DNA from: Gnetum montanum
Lineage: Eukaryota; Streptophyta; Gnetopsida; Gnetales; Gnetaceae
Length of the DNA: 64,000 bases
Reading direction: 5' to 3'
Assembly: GCA_015680685.1 (NCBI GenBank)
Contig: MNCI01007874.1
Span: 62,001-126,000 of the forward strand
The position numbers and the translations under genes were made by a program. Below are positions 11,870-23,914 of this stretch, in pieces (position 1 is the first letter of the stretch; each line of letters begins with the position of its first letter). The notes under the pieces were generated by a model. The model made no database searches. It was not told the DNA's origin and saw only the letters and a list, made by a program, of their open reading frames with translations.

Positions 11870-12929
11870 TTGTTTTATTTTATTTTTTATTTTTTATTTT
11901 TTTAAATGGAAACCACACCATGCAAAGACAAAGATTCCTTTTTATTGGTTGATGAAGGAGTGATGATATGTTCCAAGAAGAGTCATAAACCACATGAAGG
12001 AAGATAAGAAGAAAACCCAACAAGTCCCCTTGAGGTCACACCCTTACCATTCCCACTTGTTCGTTCTCTCTTTCTTCAAGATATAATGATCATTGATTAA
12101 TTTTAGTTTTATGAAAGAAGAACCAAATTGTTTCCATAAAAAAGACCTTTTATTCAAAGAACTAGAGGGATGGATGAGGTGGTAGCACTACTTTACACAA
12201 TTACCCAGTCATCTTGATAGCATAGAACAAAAACCCAACACATAGCATCAACTTCTGCATCATAACAGAAATATATTATTAACAAAAATATAAAATACAT
12301 TCATAATACATAAAAGAAATGACTCAAGAAAAGAGAAAAATATAAAGAAATCAAAAATATTAATAAATGGAAAAGATATGAAGAATCAGAAAATTTTGGA
12401 AGAAATAGGAAAATGATAAAAATTTATAAAAAAAGGTGAAAATCACTTATTAGTTCTTAAACCAGGATGGAGCATCTCCCCCATGACTAATCTTATGGCT
12501 ACACATTTGGGAGATGGACTACACAATCCCCTGGTTATACACCACTAGTTTCCCATATATCAGTATTATTGATTTAATTAATTATGTCATAGCACATCTA
12601 ACATTGGTGATAGTCTCATTTGGATCATTCAGAGATGTATCTTCCTCTAGACTTGAAGGTATTTCTATTTTTGGGGGTCTGGATGTGTTTGCTTCATCTT
12701 CTTACATTTCTATTTTAATTCCTAGGTCTTTGTGTTTAATATCATTTTTTGATGTATAATCAAAGTGTAAGTCCTCTATTTGGTCCATTTTCTTATGTCT
12801 AGAACTAAGAAGTAGATCAGTCTCCTCCATGCATCTTTGAAATAATTTTATATTCTCATTTTCACGCCACTGGTTGTCTTCTAGTTTAGTGGCTACTACG
12901 TAGATTAGTTTTTGCTCATATACTTGCTC
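11870..12929 (-). other. Element B 3' noncoding region
   Basis: This T/A-rich region is homologous to the 3' region of A and D. The family purine motif occurs as CTCCCCCATGACT at 12476-12488 (complement on the coding strand). No coding frame is supported. Confidence 0.6.
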
Positions 12930-15260
12930 CTAAACTTTGTTGTGGGTTGTGTTAACATTTTGAATTTTTGGCCCACAACTGCACACTTTACTATTAGTAG
13001 TGATGCATGGATTCTTTTGTCTCTCCACAATAATAGGTTCATTGCTTCTGATAGGTGTTGGAGTAATGATTAGCATTAGAGGACATTGGTTGTGGAATGA
13101 AGGGTGTTGCACTTGATTAGCATTGTGTTGGTTTGGATGAGTTAGTACATCCATAAGTGTTGTGCTTACACAGCGGAACCATTTGTGGTGGAGATCTACT
13201 GGCATTACCATTTCTGTGTATGTTCGTAGCACAAGTGGCATTTTCTTGTTGATGTCATGGTGTTGAACCTTCTTGTGTTTCTAGTGGTGACATATAGTGG
13301 AGGGAAGTATGAGAATATTGAGGATTTGATGAAGGATGAGAGGTGTGAGGTGGTGATCCTTCAAAAGATGTCATGCCACACTGATATTTAGGAGAGTGGT
13401 AGTAGTGATTTGAAGTAGAGGAAGTAGAACTAGTTGGGGAAATAGGTTGTCAAACATCATACCTGTATGGGTTTGGCTGGTAGTAAGGGTAGTGCTGGTT
13501 TGATGATGGCCTCCCCCATGACTATGGGCCTTTCCACTACATTGGATGATAGTGTTGACGCTAGTACGAAGTCCCACTCGGATGGTACAATTGGTTGTAG
13601 AACTGTCTATAATTACCTTGTGAGAAAGGTAATTTTCTAGGCATTTACTTTTGTACAAACTTGGGATTCAATGCAAAATCCCAATACTCATGTAGATGTA
13701 TCATGATTGGGTAATAGTCCTTTGGAAGGTCACATAGGCAGATGTCACATCCATCATCTTCTTTTGTGGTTGAGTCTATATCCTCTTCTTCTATAGCCAT
13801 TTTCCCTATTTGCTGATAAGTGTTCCTAGATATTTCTTGGTTCTTCTTCCTTTTTTTATTATGATCACCTAATTCATTTTGTGTTACCTTCTCCTCTATA
13901 GTTTCTACAAAAGTTGTAGCTTTTTCATTTATCCACTTTGACATCCTATCTAGCCTTGCCTAGAGTTCATCAAGAGATTGTTGTAGTGGCAAGGTTTGTT
14001 GTGAAATCACCTCATCAAGAGCCACCTCTTTTTCCTCATCATAGATATGGACCATTTTCTTTTGAAGAGTTCAATCCTAATGATATTTCTCAACATTATC
14101 TCATTTATAGCTCTTCTTCTTCTTTTGCCACATGCTCAATTAGCCTTTCTATTTAATGGAATTTTAGTTCGTATAATTGACCTTGAGCATACATCCCAAG
14201 GATCTCCCTTGTTTCATTATCAAGACCATCTATGATGTGGAAACGTGTCTCTTTTTGAGAGAAATCATGGTTAGGACATCTATGTAGTAGCAAATAGTAT
14301 CTATCCAAGGCCACATCTAAGGGTTCATGATTTTATTGATTCCACCCTTGGATTTGTTTTCTTAGGTTGGATACTCTTACATAGGTTTGGTATTTGTCAT
14401 TGAAAAGTTCTAGCATTGTGGACCACTAGAGGATAAAGCTTGGTTCCAACGATCTATACCAAATTTCAGCCTCATTTATTAGTATCATAGGAAAGATATT
14501 AAGCTTTTGCCACTTATTTTTAATATTTTGCAAGGCACATGCATCATGGAAGGCTTGTAAGTGATGTTGTGGATCAAATTCATAACCTCCCACAAATTTA
14601 GGGATGTTATTCATATCAAGCCTTTTGATGTGACTTTCCTTGCGATGCTTGTGGGGTATCTTAATTGCCTCTATGATATGCATGAAGCTCTTAGTGGCCA
14701 ACAAGGGTTCATCACCGTCAGCCATGTCATGGTGCAAATTTATATTTCTATTTTTTTTAATTATGACGATTTTGTCTATGTTCATTTTGATGTCTTTGAT
14801 TTTTCCCTTGGGTTCAATCTCTATTCTTATTTCAACCCCATAATGAATCTTGATCTCTATACCTACATTCATCTTCATAAAAACTAGATGTTGAAGAGGA
14901 AGAGGAAGATGAGAAACTAGGAGGATTGCCATGGCTTCAATGGTGTTCCCCATAGTCCCTTAATTTATCTTTTTCAGGTTTTGAGGAGGTCCTAGGCCTT
15001 GAGGCCTCCCCTTTTCTAAGACATACTTCATCTCATCTAGGGTTGTCTACCTTAGGTGAATGTAGTCCTTGAGCATATTCAAGGTGGTCATGAACATATG
15101 TAACCGCTAAATGAGGTTGGTCACTCCAATTTTCTTCAACATATATCTCACTAGTTTTCTGATCAATGTTCTCTCCATACAATGCATTATCGCTTGTGAA
15201 AGAGACATTTTTGTTAGTTAATGATGTGTGTGACTTAATATTTTGTAAAAGATGAATCAT
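12930..15260 (-). pseudogene. Gag, element B (degraded), plus post-gag spacer
   Basis: The ATG at 15260 lies about 55 bp after the primer-binding site. The frame is broken into blocks at 15260-15033, 14953-14426 and 13944-13645. The middle block carries the gag core shared with A and D (LDMNNIPKFVGGYEFDPQHH, then 'W..LEP'). The third block ends in a decayed knuckle (CDICLCDLPKDYYPI; the zinc His and last Cys are replaced). The Pro/Ser/His-rich tail follows around 13640-13270, and 13241-12930 is a post-gag spacer without a recognisable domain. The product would be the capsid/nucleocapsid precursor. It is not functional. Confidence 0.7.
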
Positions 15261-15314
15261 TAATGTGTTTGCAATGATTGTGTGTGATATAACTAATCTA
15301 GATAACTAGCACCA

Positions 15315-15332
15315 TCCCCGACAACGGTGCCA
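15315..15332 (-). promoter_or_regulatory. Primer-binding site, element B
   Basis: The minus strand reads TGGCACCGTTGTCGGGGA one base after the LTR end. It matches the Athila tRNA-Asp site TGGCGCCGTTGCCGGGGA apart from two C/G-to-T/A changes. Confidence 0.8.
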
Positions 15333-15333
15333 A

Positions 15334-16185
15334 TGATGAGCGGCAAGGTACCCCCTATGCCCAACCATACGAATCACAAGTGTTCATGCATGATCTGATT
15401 GAATTTCATGGATGGAACTAGTTGTGGTATCTAGATTGTTATGCCTTGATCGTAGTTCATTGTCTTCCCACTTGGACTAGTGGTAGCTTTGTCACGTATG
15501 GTTTAGTCCAAAGTGACGCATATGATTCTTCATGTTGTTTTGGCCTTATACTACTCCTGAGAATAATAAAGAAATCATTTGTTTAAACTAATTAACAATG
15601 AAAAGTAAATTCTAAACTAGCCTATGAGCGATGAGTGTCCTTTCCTAGCTTTCCATACATGTCTTGAACCCACGTATCCACTACGGGGATTACCAAGCAC
15701 TATGCTACTAGGCAAACCAAGCAATAACACTACTAGGATTATCAAGCAAATACATGTTTATGCTCAAAACTGGTTGTGCTCATTCTGCCAATTCATTAAC
15801 ATGCATAGAAATGTAAATATTAACTATGTACATGGAATATAAATTTCATCAAAAATGAATTTAATCTAAGTCAAAGTGCGACAATGAATAAGAATCAATC
15901 TTGATATTGTCATTTATGGAATGTGACCAAGTACATTGCCACTCAAATAAGATGTTGTAGAACTGATTTAGATCCACACTATAGGTACTCACTAACTATT
16001 TTCTAAGATTACAAAATAAAATTTCAAGAGTTCGACTACTATATTGACCAAAGAACTACATAAACATGGTTGTGAGCATGTATTTATAGATTTTATTACT
16101 AGGCTACATCATCGGGGCCTCATTGACACATGATAAGATGCATCAACAAGGACACATCGACGGGGCCTTGTTGTTGGAGCCTTAT
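15334..16185 (-). repeat. 5' LTR of element B, part 1 (852 bp)
   Basis: On the + strand it starts TGATGAG, the complement of the LTR end CTCATCA. It is interrupted at 16185 by element A and resumes at 23915. The minus-strand TATA box (TATTTATA on +) is at 16081-16088. Confidence 0.8.
16081..16088 (-). promoter_or_regulatory. LTR TATA box (element B)
   Basis: TATAAATA on the minus strand, at the family position. The U3 upstream of it was split by element A. Confidence 0.6.
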
Positions 16186-16303
16186 TGATGAGACACGATT
16201 CAAACGAGCCGCAATATCGCATACGTGAGATATTGCAGCCACCGCAATATCGCGTCGTCCCCTACGATATCATTTACGCGATATCGCGGTCCGCCATCAT
16301 ATC

Positions 16304-16311
16304 TATAAATA
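16304..16311 (+). promoter_or_regulatory. LTR TATA box (element A, 5' LTR)
   Basis: TATAAATA followed by AGAGG. The 3' LTR equivalent is at 23005-23012. Confidence 0.7.
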
Positions 16312-16902
16312 AGAGGCATCTCTCCCTTATTTTTCCATCCTGGTCTAGAAGTAGAAAAACTCTGGCAATTTGATCACTTCAAAGATAGATTATTTTCCAT
16401 GTGCCCACAGTAGGAGTCCTAAAGTGAATGGATCTTTATTCCAGCAACATTGTACCTGAACACAAGTTTTGTACGGCAATAAAGACGAACTTCCTGGATA
16501 AACCTTGCAGTGCATGGAAAAGGATTTTATTTATTGTTTTCTCTCTCACCCTTAAACTCTTAGAATGTGGTATGAGTATGACTTGATTACGAGCATCTAA
16601 GGATATGTACGGTTAGTCAAGGAATCAGCCGCTCACCACATGCGATATGAGTATGACTTGATTACGAGCATCTAGTGTGACTACTTGGTAACCTAGTGGC
16701 GTATCCAGGATCTACGCTTGGTAATTCCAGTGGTAGTCGTAAACCCCGATGTGTACGGTTAGTCAAGGAATTAGCCGCTCATCGCACTTAGCCTAGATAG
16801 ATTCTCTCAACCCTTTCCTCCTAGTTAAGTGACTCAGTATGACCACTTTGAGCACTGTGTTATGCGTGGTGATCCCAATGACGATTATCATTTGGTAGCC
16901 AC

Positions 16903-17318
16903 GATTGCATCGGTTCAGGGTGTGTTCAGTAAGTGGGAACGGATGCTGACGCTAGGTAATTTAGATTTAGTTATTAGTTAGAATTAGTTATTTTCTCAAC
17001 CCTTCACCTCGATAGAATAAGAGAAAAACATAAAAACATATAAAAATCATATACCTCGGACTTACTTAACCATACACCGTGACAACTACAAGTAAGTCTG
17101 GGAAGACAACGATTGCATTAGTTTAGGGTGTGTATGGTAAGTGAGAACGAATGCTGATGCTAGGTAATTTAGATTTAGTTATTAGTTAGATTTAGTTAGT
17201 TTCTCAACCCTTCACCTTGATAGCATAAGAGAAAAACATAAAAACATATAAAAATCATATACCTCGGACTTACTTAACCATACACCGTGACAACTACAAG
17301 TAAGTTTGGGAAGACAAC
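16903..17318 (+). repeat. 208-bp tandem duplication in the element A 5' LTR
   Basis: Units 16903-17110 and 17111-17318 each start GATTGCAT and end GGGAAGACAAC. The 3' LTR and the element D LTR have a single unit. Confidence 0.85.
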
Positions 17319-17440
17319 TAATGGTTAACCTTAAGTGTTCCATGAGGCGTGTAGGCATTTAGTCTATGGAGTTCGATTGGATCATGGGTGCTACGCTCAT
17401 TTCGTATGGTTGAGTGTAGGGGTACCTCGCCACTCATCAT

Positions 17441-17458
17441 TGGCACCGTTGTCAAGGA
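17441..17458 (+). promoter_or_regulatory. Primer-binding site, element A
   Basis: TGGCACCGTTGTCAAGGA starts one base after the LTR end. It is a decayed tRNA-Asp-type site. Confidence 0.75.
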
Positions 17459-17586
17459 CTAAGTCTTTGTGCGCTAAGTAGGACATAAGAGATCATTTAC
17501 CTCATTGGGAGCTTAAAAGAACCTTAGGGTTAATCAAATAGACAAAAAATTAAATAACGGTAAAAATTGCATACCTATAAGACATC

Positions 17587-20020
17587 ATGTCTTCTTCTTC
17601 TTCTCACAAGAGCACATCGCCTAAGGATCATACAAAAGATAGTCGGCAATCAAAAACACATAGCCAAAATCAGCCAAGTCCTAAACAATACTAGATAGTA
17701 TATACTCATCCTAACGAGTATGTTCCTAACTTTACTTTCATCTTCCATCAAGATGAACAGTTGCGCTGGAGAGATCTACAAGGTAACATCGTGTTACCTT
17801 CAGATCGTGCTGTCTCTAACATGCTCTTCTGTGCTTTGGCATAGATAGGCATGACAGAGCTCTACGTCAAATACGTTGTGGAAGAATTTGACATGAGGGA
17901 TTATCATCCCACAGAAGCACAATGTATGAGGGATGTAAAGCAGGAGAGTCAACATACACTGATGAAGGGAAAAGACTCGCATGTCCTTAATGAAACTAGA
18001 GATGATGGACCCATTATCATAGGTTCTCTATCAAGAGATGTTCCCCCTCCTAACAATGGTGAGGAGGTTGGGTATCTGAACTTACGCTCAACAATACACA
18101 ACCCTAGTTCTGATTCCTATGAAAACCAGCTGTTCATAGAGGGAACAACAATAAAAGACAAGGACGGGCACTCTGATCGTCACCACGATCGGGGCTGAAG
18201 CAGCTGAAGAGAAGGTAGGAAACATCACCACTGCGATGACTCTCCTTCTTCTTCTCCTTCTTCTCATCACTCACCCTCTCCTTCCACATTAGGGCGCAAT
18301 CAAGAGCACAACGGGGAGGATAAAAGTAAGGAAAAATAAAGACCTCAATGAGAGAGTCAAGAGAGAGGACAAGGGCATGGACGAAGGGAAAGTAGGGAAC
18401 AACGGATACAACATAGACATCATGAAAGAGACGATCATGATGAACCCCTACTTGGAACCCAACGTATGCTCAATATAACAGTGGCAGTTAGGATTCCGAC
18501 AAGGCATTTAAAAGATAGTTGAATCAAATGCTTAGACATGGACAACATCCCACAATTTGAAGGGGGATACAACGCTGATCCGCAACATCATTTACAAGCA
18601 TTCCACGATGCCTGTGCCTTGTAGAACATTGAGAACAAGTGGTAGAAACTCAAGTTGTTTTCCAGGATGCTCACTAAGGAAGCAAAGAGCTAGTACTAGT
18701 CCTTAGAACCAGAAACCATCAGGAGGTGGAGTACGATGTTAGAACTATTCAACGATAAGTATCAAACGTACTCCAAAGTGTCCAATTTGGGTAAGCAGAT
18801 CCAAGGATGGAAGCAAGGTATTCATCAACCCTTGGATGTTGCCATGGCCCGCTACTACACATTGCTACATCGTTGCCCAAGCCATGGATACGCATAGCAG
18901 GATCAACTCTGCCACATCATGGATGGGCTCAGACATGAAACAAGGAGAACCCTTGGGACTTATGCCCAAGTGAGACTATCACAACCTAGAGCCCATGAAG
19001 TTCATCACTTTTTGGAGCAAGTAGCAAAAGAAGAAGGTGAGCTAAGAAAAAGGGAAAGTGTGGAAGAATACAACCGTGATTCCTCTCTTCGAAAAAAGGG
19101 AGTGAAATTTTGTGATGAAGAGGATGAGTCACCAATCGAAGAGTTGGTGAATAGGAAAAACCTTTCCAATTCAAAAACTCACAATGGAATTAGCGACTAA
19201 GATAGACAACGAATGAAGTTCCTTATACTCTAGACTTGAAACAATCTTATAAATCATAGAAGAGTCTAAGGTAGAACAAGGTAGTGACAAAGGTAAGCAA
19301 AAGTGGAGAGATTTAGGCCCTACACATAACAAGGGTAAGGAGAAAATCACTAACTCCGATGTGGTTGTGGATTTAGACACAAACGATGATGGTGGATGTG
19401 AGATCTGCCACTATGACCATCCTAAGGGATGTTGTCCAATCATCTCACATCTACAGGAGTCTAAGGTGTATGCACTTAATCCAAGACTCAACCAACGACG
19501 AACACCTCGAAGGTTACCTTATCCCAAAGGTAACCCAAGGTAGTTCCACCAACCATTAACGTATTATCCAAGTGGAACTCCCCCACAACCCATCAAACAA
19601 CATCAGTAGTGGCAATACCCACAATCATGGGGGATGCCATCGCCAAAACATCAGGACCGTTACCAGCAGCCTGATCCTTATGGTTACTATGTGCAGCAGC
19701 TGACTTCTCCAAGTGAATCTATGAGTCATACAACTCCCCACCATCACTACCAAGTTTGGGAGTACTTTAGAAGGACTCCTTCTCCTCTGGGAGATACTCC
19801 ATACCCACACCATCCTCCTAAACCATCCGCACCTCTTCCACCAGTAGTAGTTTCTATAACACCTCTTGCTCCAACAATGCAAGGGGAACTTCCTCCTCAA
19901 CCGAAGCAATGTCATGCTACGAGAGCTATAAATATTCAACAAGCTGCTAGTTCTAACAACTATAAAAGAAGAAGACCCTTCTTCAGAACCAAAATCCTAG
20001 ACAAACTCTTGCAACAATAA
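17587..20020 (+). pseudogene. Gag, element A (degraded)
   Basis: The first ATG after the primer site is at 17587 (MSSSSSHKSTSPKDHTK). The N-terminal region is readable to 18198 with a few stops. The gag core lies at about 18530-18900 (LDMDNIPQFEGGYNADPQHH, then LEPETIRRWSTMLELFNDKY), followed by an E/K-rich segment (about 19000-19200). The zinc knuckle CEICHYDHPKGCC at 19397-19435 has all four ligands. A Pro/Tyr/His-rich tail runs 19560-20020. It would bind and package the element RNA. Several stops and frameshifts disable it. The knuckle spacing C-x2-C-x3-H-x4-C is one residue shorter than the usual C-x2-C-x4-H-x4-C. Confidence 0.75.
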
Positions 20021-20089
20021 GCAGTTGAGCCCATGTACACTCCTCCACCATCTAACACTTCGAAGCACCCTTCGATCCAATAGAGTTTA

Positions 20090-20700
20090 ATGCATACGGT
20101 TATGTTAATGCATACCGTAATTGACTGGATCAAGGTAGCCCACCTTCCCAAGAAACTAACTAATCCTGGAAGTCCCTTAATCTACCTTCAATTCATCGAA
20201 AATGAATCACATAGGGCTCTTCTTTAGTTAGGTTCCGGAGTCAACTTAATTTCACGAGAGATGTATCACACCTGGAACCTACCACAACTTAAGAAGAGCA
20301 ACATTCAACTAGAGCTAGCAGACCAATCCATCACCATTCCCTTAGGATTGGTGGAGGACATTGTTACCACTATGTGTGGTTGGTCTTACTCAGCTAATTT
20401 CCTAATGATTGAAGTCAACAACAACGAAGGAAAATTCCCAATTATAATGGGAAGGGCATGGCTAAGCACAGTAGACGCATGCCTTAGGATCCATGATCTT
20501 TCCTTAGAAATCTCTAAGATAAACATTTATGGAAAGATCGAGAATAGGAAAGTTCCATGCATCATATACAGTGATTCATCGGGTGATGACATGCAGGAAA
20601 TGCCTCCATGCAACATGTGTATCCACGAAACTTTGAAACAAAGATGCCTATATGTAGCAACCACACAAGTAGAAGACACCCTGTGGTTGACAGCTACTTG
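20090..20700 (+). pseudogene. Retropepsin-like protease, element A (dead)
   Basis: It aligns with the element D protease. After a linker (DWIKVAHLPKKL), the active-site segment LLDSGSRVNLIS of D reads LL*LGSGVNLIS here, so the catalytic Asp codon is now a stop and the Ser is Leu. The flap and C-terminal region (FPIIMGRAWLSTVDACL) is intact to 20700. The polyprotein would be cleaved by this enzyme in an active element. Downstream, the frame runs only to the deletion point near 20857. Confidence 0.7.
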
Positions 20701-20859
20701 AAGGAGCAACCAAATATGCATGGAATAAACTAAGGTAACAAACCATGCCAATAACGAAGGCATAGACACATTGGAATATGAGTGTCGCCAACTTCCATCC
20801 CTTAATCTAAGATCATCAATTGCAAGAAGTTGGACACTTCTTAGAAATTCAAACAGGCG

Positions 20860-21087
20860 CTCATTATTTGGGATCTCTCCCATTCCACTCAGTCATTGGG
20901 GAGATGGCCACCTATGCTAATCATATGGGGCCCTCAGTTCTTTTTTTGATTTTTTTACAATGCTTTTTTTTTCAAGTTTTTGTTTTACACATTTTTGTTA
21001 TGCACATTTTTGTCTTACACATTTTTCTTTTACAAATTTCTTTACCTTTTCTTGTTTTTCTTTTACACCATCGTTATCCTTTTTCAT

Positions 21088-21121
<34 letters not shown>

Positions 21122-22371
21122 TGTGACCCACCTTATAATGTTGTCATCCAATAAGTGTTCTGAATGATGGTATGAACTATTTTCATGATGATTGCTAATG
21201 TTTGGTTTTTACCTTTAAGTTACTATGTTGATACTAAGGTATGTTTCTTTTGATATGCTAGGCAATGTGATCACTTCATCCATCCATCCAATAGTCTCTC
21301 GTGGCTTGGAAATGTATAGTCCCTTTCAAAATAAGAACTTTAATGAATCAGTGATTGGGAATTTCTCAAACTAAGGAAGGACTCGAGGCTTGAAAAGGGT
21401 GTGACTTCAAGGGAACTTGATGCATTTGTGTTGGCCATTCTCTTGGGTGCTTAGATGTTTTCTTCTTGAGTTTTCTTTCCATTTCGACGTTACCCAACTA
21501 TTGGAAGCTAAGAAAATAAAAATATCAAAGTCTTTGCATGGTGTGGTTCTCACACATAAAAACACAAAACACGAGAGAAACAAAAAAGAGAGAAAAAGAA
21601 AAAAACAAAGAAAGTGAGAATTCAAAGCACACCCCTTAGATGAAATAATTCTTTGGGCTACAAGCACTGGTTATGGAACCAAAGTGTTCCATCTAACTAA
21701 GGTCCTTCTCGCTTCCCATTCTCTCATGTGTTTCGTCGGAATGGTGGTGGCTCTTGGAGAAGGCATTCTTGTTACTTCAAGAGGATGGATTGGTCAAATG
21801 CATTGATGCGAAGTCAATGGAAGTGGTTGGTTTGAGGTCGGAGTTGAAATGAGACTTGCCAAGTCACATTAATCATGAAATCCACAAGGGGGTTGTACAC
21901 CACCTTGTTCTTGGGATTCCATTCCATTTTCTTCTCTCCATCCTTCTTTCCATTATTCACCTCATTGCTGATTGTATCATTAGTGTACATATTTTGGTTG
22001 ATGCATTGTTCTCTTTTTGGTAAATGCTTGTGTTTAAGACTTTAAATCTTATTCCAAATGACATTCCCAGAGCCTACGGACTCTTTGAATGTGGGTTTGT
22101 CAGGGCATTAAGGGCATGAACCTGCTTTGGAGAGGATCCACTGACATTCCTCTTTGGAGCATTCGTTAACTTCTTTCCCCTAACATTTTTGCAATTGATT
22201 TTGTTTTGTTCATCTCCATCTTGACATCCACTTCATTGGTGTTATCAATGTCCCTTTTTATCTATCTTTCTTATTCCTTTCCTTTCTCCATTCTAACGCT
22301 ACTGGAGTTTTGCAATTAGTCATGGGGGTAAGGGGCCCAATTTTTTCGATTCCCTTCTAGCCTCGAATTTT
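20860..22371 (+). other. Element A 3' noncoding region
   Basis: This is the sequence that follows pol in element D. It contains a purine motif (20891-20907), a T-rich block (about 20940-21060), a TG microsatellite (21089-21125) and a second purine motif AGTCATGGGGGTAAGGGG (22318-22335). No env-length frame is present. Confidence 0.6.
21089..21125 (+). repeat. (TG)n microsatellite
   Basis: About 18 TG units with one interruption. Element D has a CA-strand counterpart at the homologous place (about 36351-36371), so the repeat predates the split of the copies. Confidence 0.85.
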
Positions 22372-22650
22372 TTGATTTTCTTCCTAACGCCTACACCTTC
22401 GATAGTGATCATTAATATATCTCCAGATCCATATCGGCCATACCACAACTCAGCCAATGGACTTACACCGAAGCAAGGTATTAATTACATAATGATTCAT
22501 TTACCCTCGATAATATACGATTGTGTTGTGTGTGTAGATGGAAATCATGCAACAACGGATAGGATCTAGAAGAAAACACTTGGAATGGAGTAGTGCTGGA
22601 AGTGGCTATGCAAGGAGCAAGATTGATGGTGTGCTTACGGATGGGCAATG
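22372..22650 (+). pseudogene. 3' small ORF, element A
   Basis: It encodes FFLTPTPSIVIINISPDPY and then NGLTPKQGINYIMIHLP, matching residue by residue the ORF at 34720-35151 of element D. It ends early at a TAG (22567-22569), with the rest readable beyond. 22478-22537 has intron-like ends (AAG|GTATTA ... TGTGTGTAG|ATG) and is 60 bp, so the frame is kept either way. The function is unknown. The position between pol and the 3' LTR is that of env-like or accessory ORFs in Athila elements. Confidence 0.5.
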
Positions 22651-22889
22651 AAACATACAATCTTGGCATTGGCAGCAGCAACACTTATTTCTCTCTCTCT
22701 TTTACTCAGTTGCCAACTAAGGCCTGATGTCATTGTAATAAGGTGTTCATCCTTGATGTCATGAACAATAGTTTTGTGAAGTCTTGTAATGATGATCCAT
22801 TCACATGTCATCCCATTAGTTCCATTCCCCTCAATAATTCCATACCTTCCTAATATTATTGTAAAGAACTCGAGGATGAGTTTTCATTC

Positions 22890-22902
22890 AGTCATGGGGC
22901 TA
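22890..22902 (+). promoter_or_regulatory. Polypurine tract, element A
   Basis: AGTCATGGGGCTA directly precedes the 3' LTR. Confidence 0.7.
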
Positions 22903-23909
22903 TGATGAGACGTGATTCGTACGAGCCATGATATCGCGGCCACCGTGATATCACGTCGTCCCCTACAATGTCGCGTCCAAAATATCGTGGTCTACCACCA
23001 TATCTATAAATAAGAGGTGGCTCTCCCTTATTTTTCCATCCTTCTTTAGAAGTAGAAAAACTCTGGTAGTTTGATCACTCCAGAGATAGATTATTTTCCA
23101 TGTGCCCGCAGTAGGAGTCCTAAAGTGAACGGATCTTTATTCGAGCAACATTGTACCTAAACACAAGTTGTGTATAGAAATAAAGACAAACTTCCTGGAA
23201 TAGGACTTTATTTATTGTTTTCTCTCTCACCCTTAAACTCCTAGAATGCAGTATGAGTACAACTTGATTATGAGCATCTAAGGATGTGTATGGTTAGTGA
23301 AGGAATCGGCCGCTCACTGCATGCGATATGAGTACGACTTGATTATGAGCATCTAGTGTGACTACTTGGTAACCTAGTGGCATATCCAGGATCTAAGCTT
23401 GGTAATCTCAGTGGTAGTCATACACCCCGATGTGTATGGTTAGTCAAGGAATCGGCCACTCATCACACTTAGGCTTGATAGATTCTCTCAACCCTTTCCT
23501 CCTAGTTAGGTACCTCAGTACAACCACTTCGAGCACGTGCATTACATGTGGTGATCCCAGTGATGATTAGCATTTGGTAGCCATGATTGCATCGGTTCAG
23601 GGTATGTACGGTAAGTGGGAATAGATGCTGACGCTAGGTAATTTAGATTTAGTTATTAGTTAGAGTTAGTTAGTGTCTCAACCCTTCACCTCGATAGCAT
23701 AGGAGAAAAACATAAAAACATATAAAAATCATATACCTTGGACTTACTTAACCATACACCATGACAACTACAAGTATGGGAAGAAAACGAATAGTTAACC
23801 TTAAGTGTTCCATGAGGCGTGTAGGCATTTAGTTTGTGGAGTTCGACCGGATCACGCGTTCTACGCTCATTTTGTATGGTTGAGTGTAGGGGTACCTCGC
23901 CACTCATCA
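22903..23909 (+). repeat. 3' LTR of element A (1007 bp)
   Basis: It begins TGATGAG and ends CTCATCA, followed by the target duplication CTTAT. TATAAATA is at 23005-23012. It lacks the 208-bp duplication of the 5' LTR and about 16 bp in the GATATC cluster, and shows many point differences, which indicates an old insertion. Confidence 0.9.
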
Positions 23910-23914
23910 CTTAT

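Larger units (their letters stand above)
16186..17439 (+). repeat. 5' LTR of element A (1254 bp)
   Basis: It begins TGATGAG and ends CTCATCA. The U3 has a cluster of GATATC-centred near-palindromes (for example GCGATATCGCGG) upstream of the TATA box. It is 247 bp longer than the 3' LTR, mostly because of a 208-bp tandem duplication at 16903-17318. Confidence 0.9.
16186..23909 (+). mobile_element. Element A: complete Athila-like copy lacking pol, nested in element B
   Basis: It is bounded by LTRs 16186-17439 and 22903-23909 and by the perfect target duplication CTTAT (16181-16185 and 23910-23914). It has a tRNA-Asp-type primer site, gag, a dead protease, a 3' region, a small 3' ORF and a polypurine tract. 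Compared with D, the sequence jumps near 20857-20870 from the protease/RT linker to the sequence that follows integrase in D, so RT-RNase H-integrase is removed as one block. Because it sits in B's LTR, it is younger than B. Confidence 0.92.

Noticed and set aside
18088-18270. Arg-rich minus-strand frame in element A
   Set aside because: Shadow of a CTTCTTCTTCT run antisense to gag.
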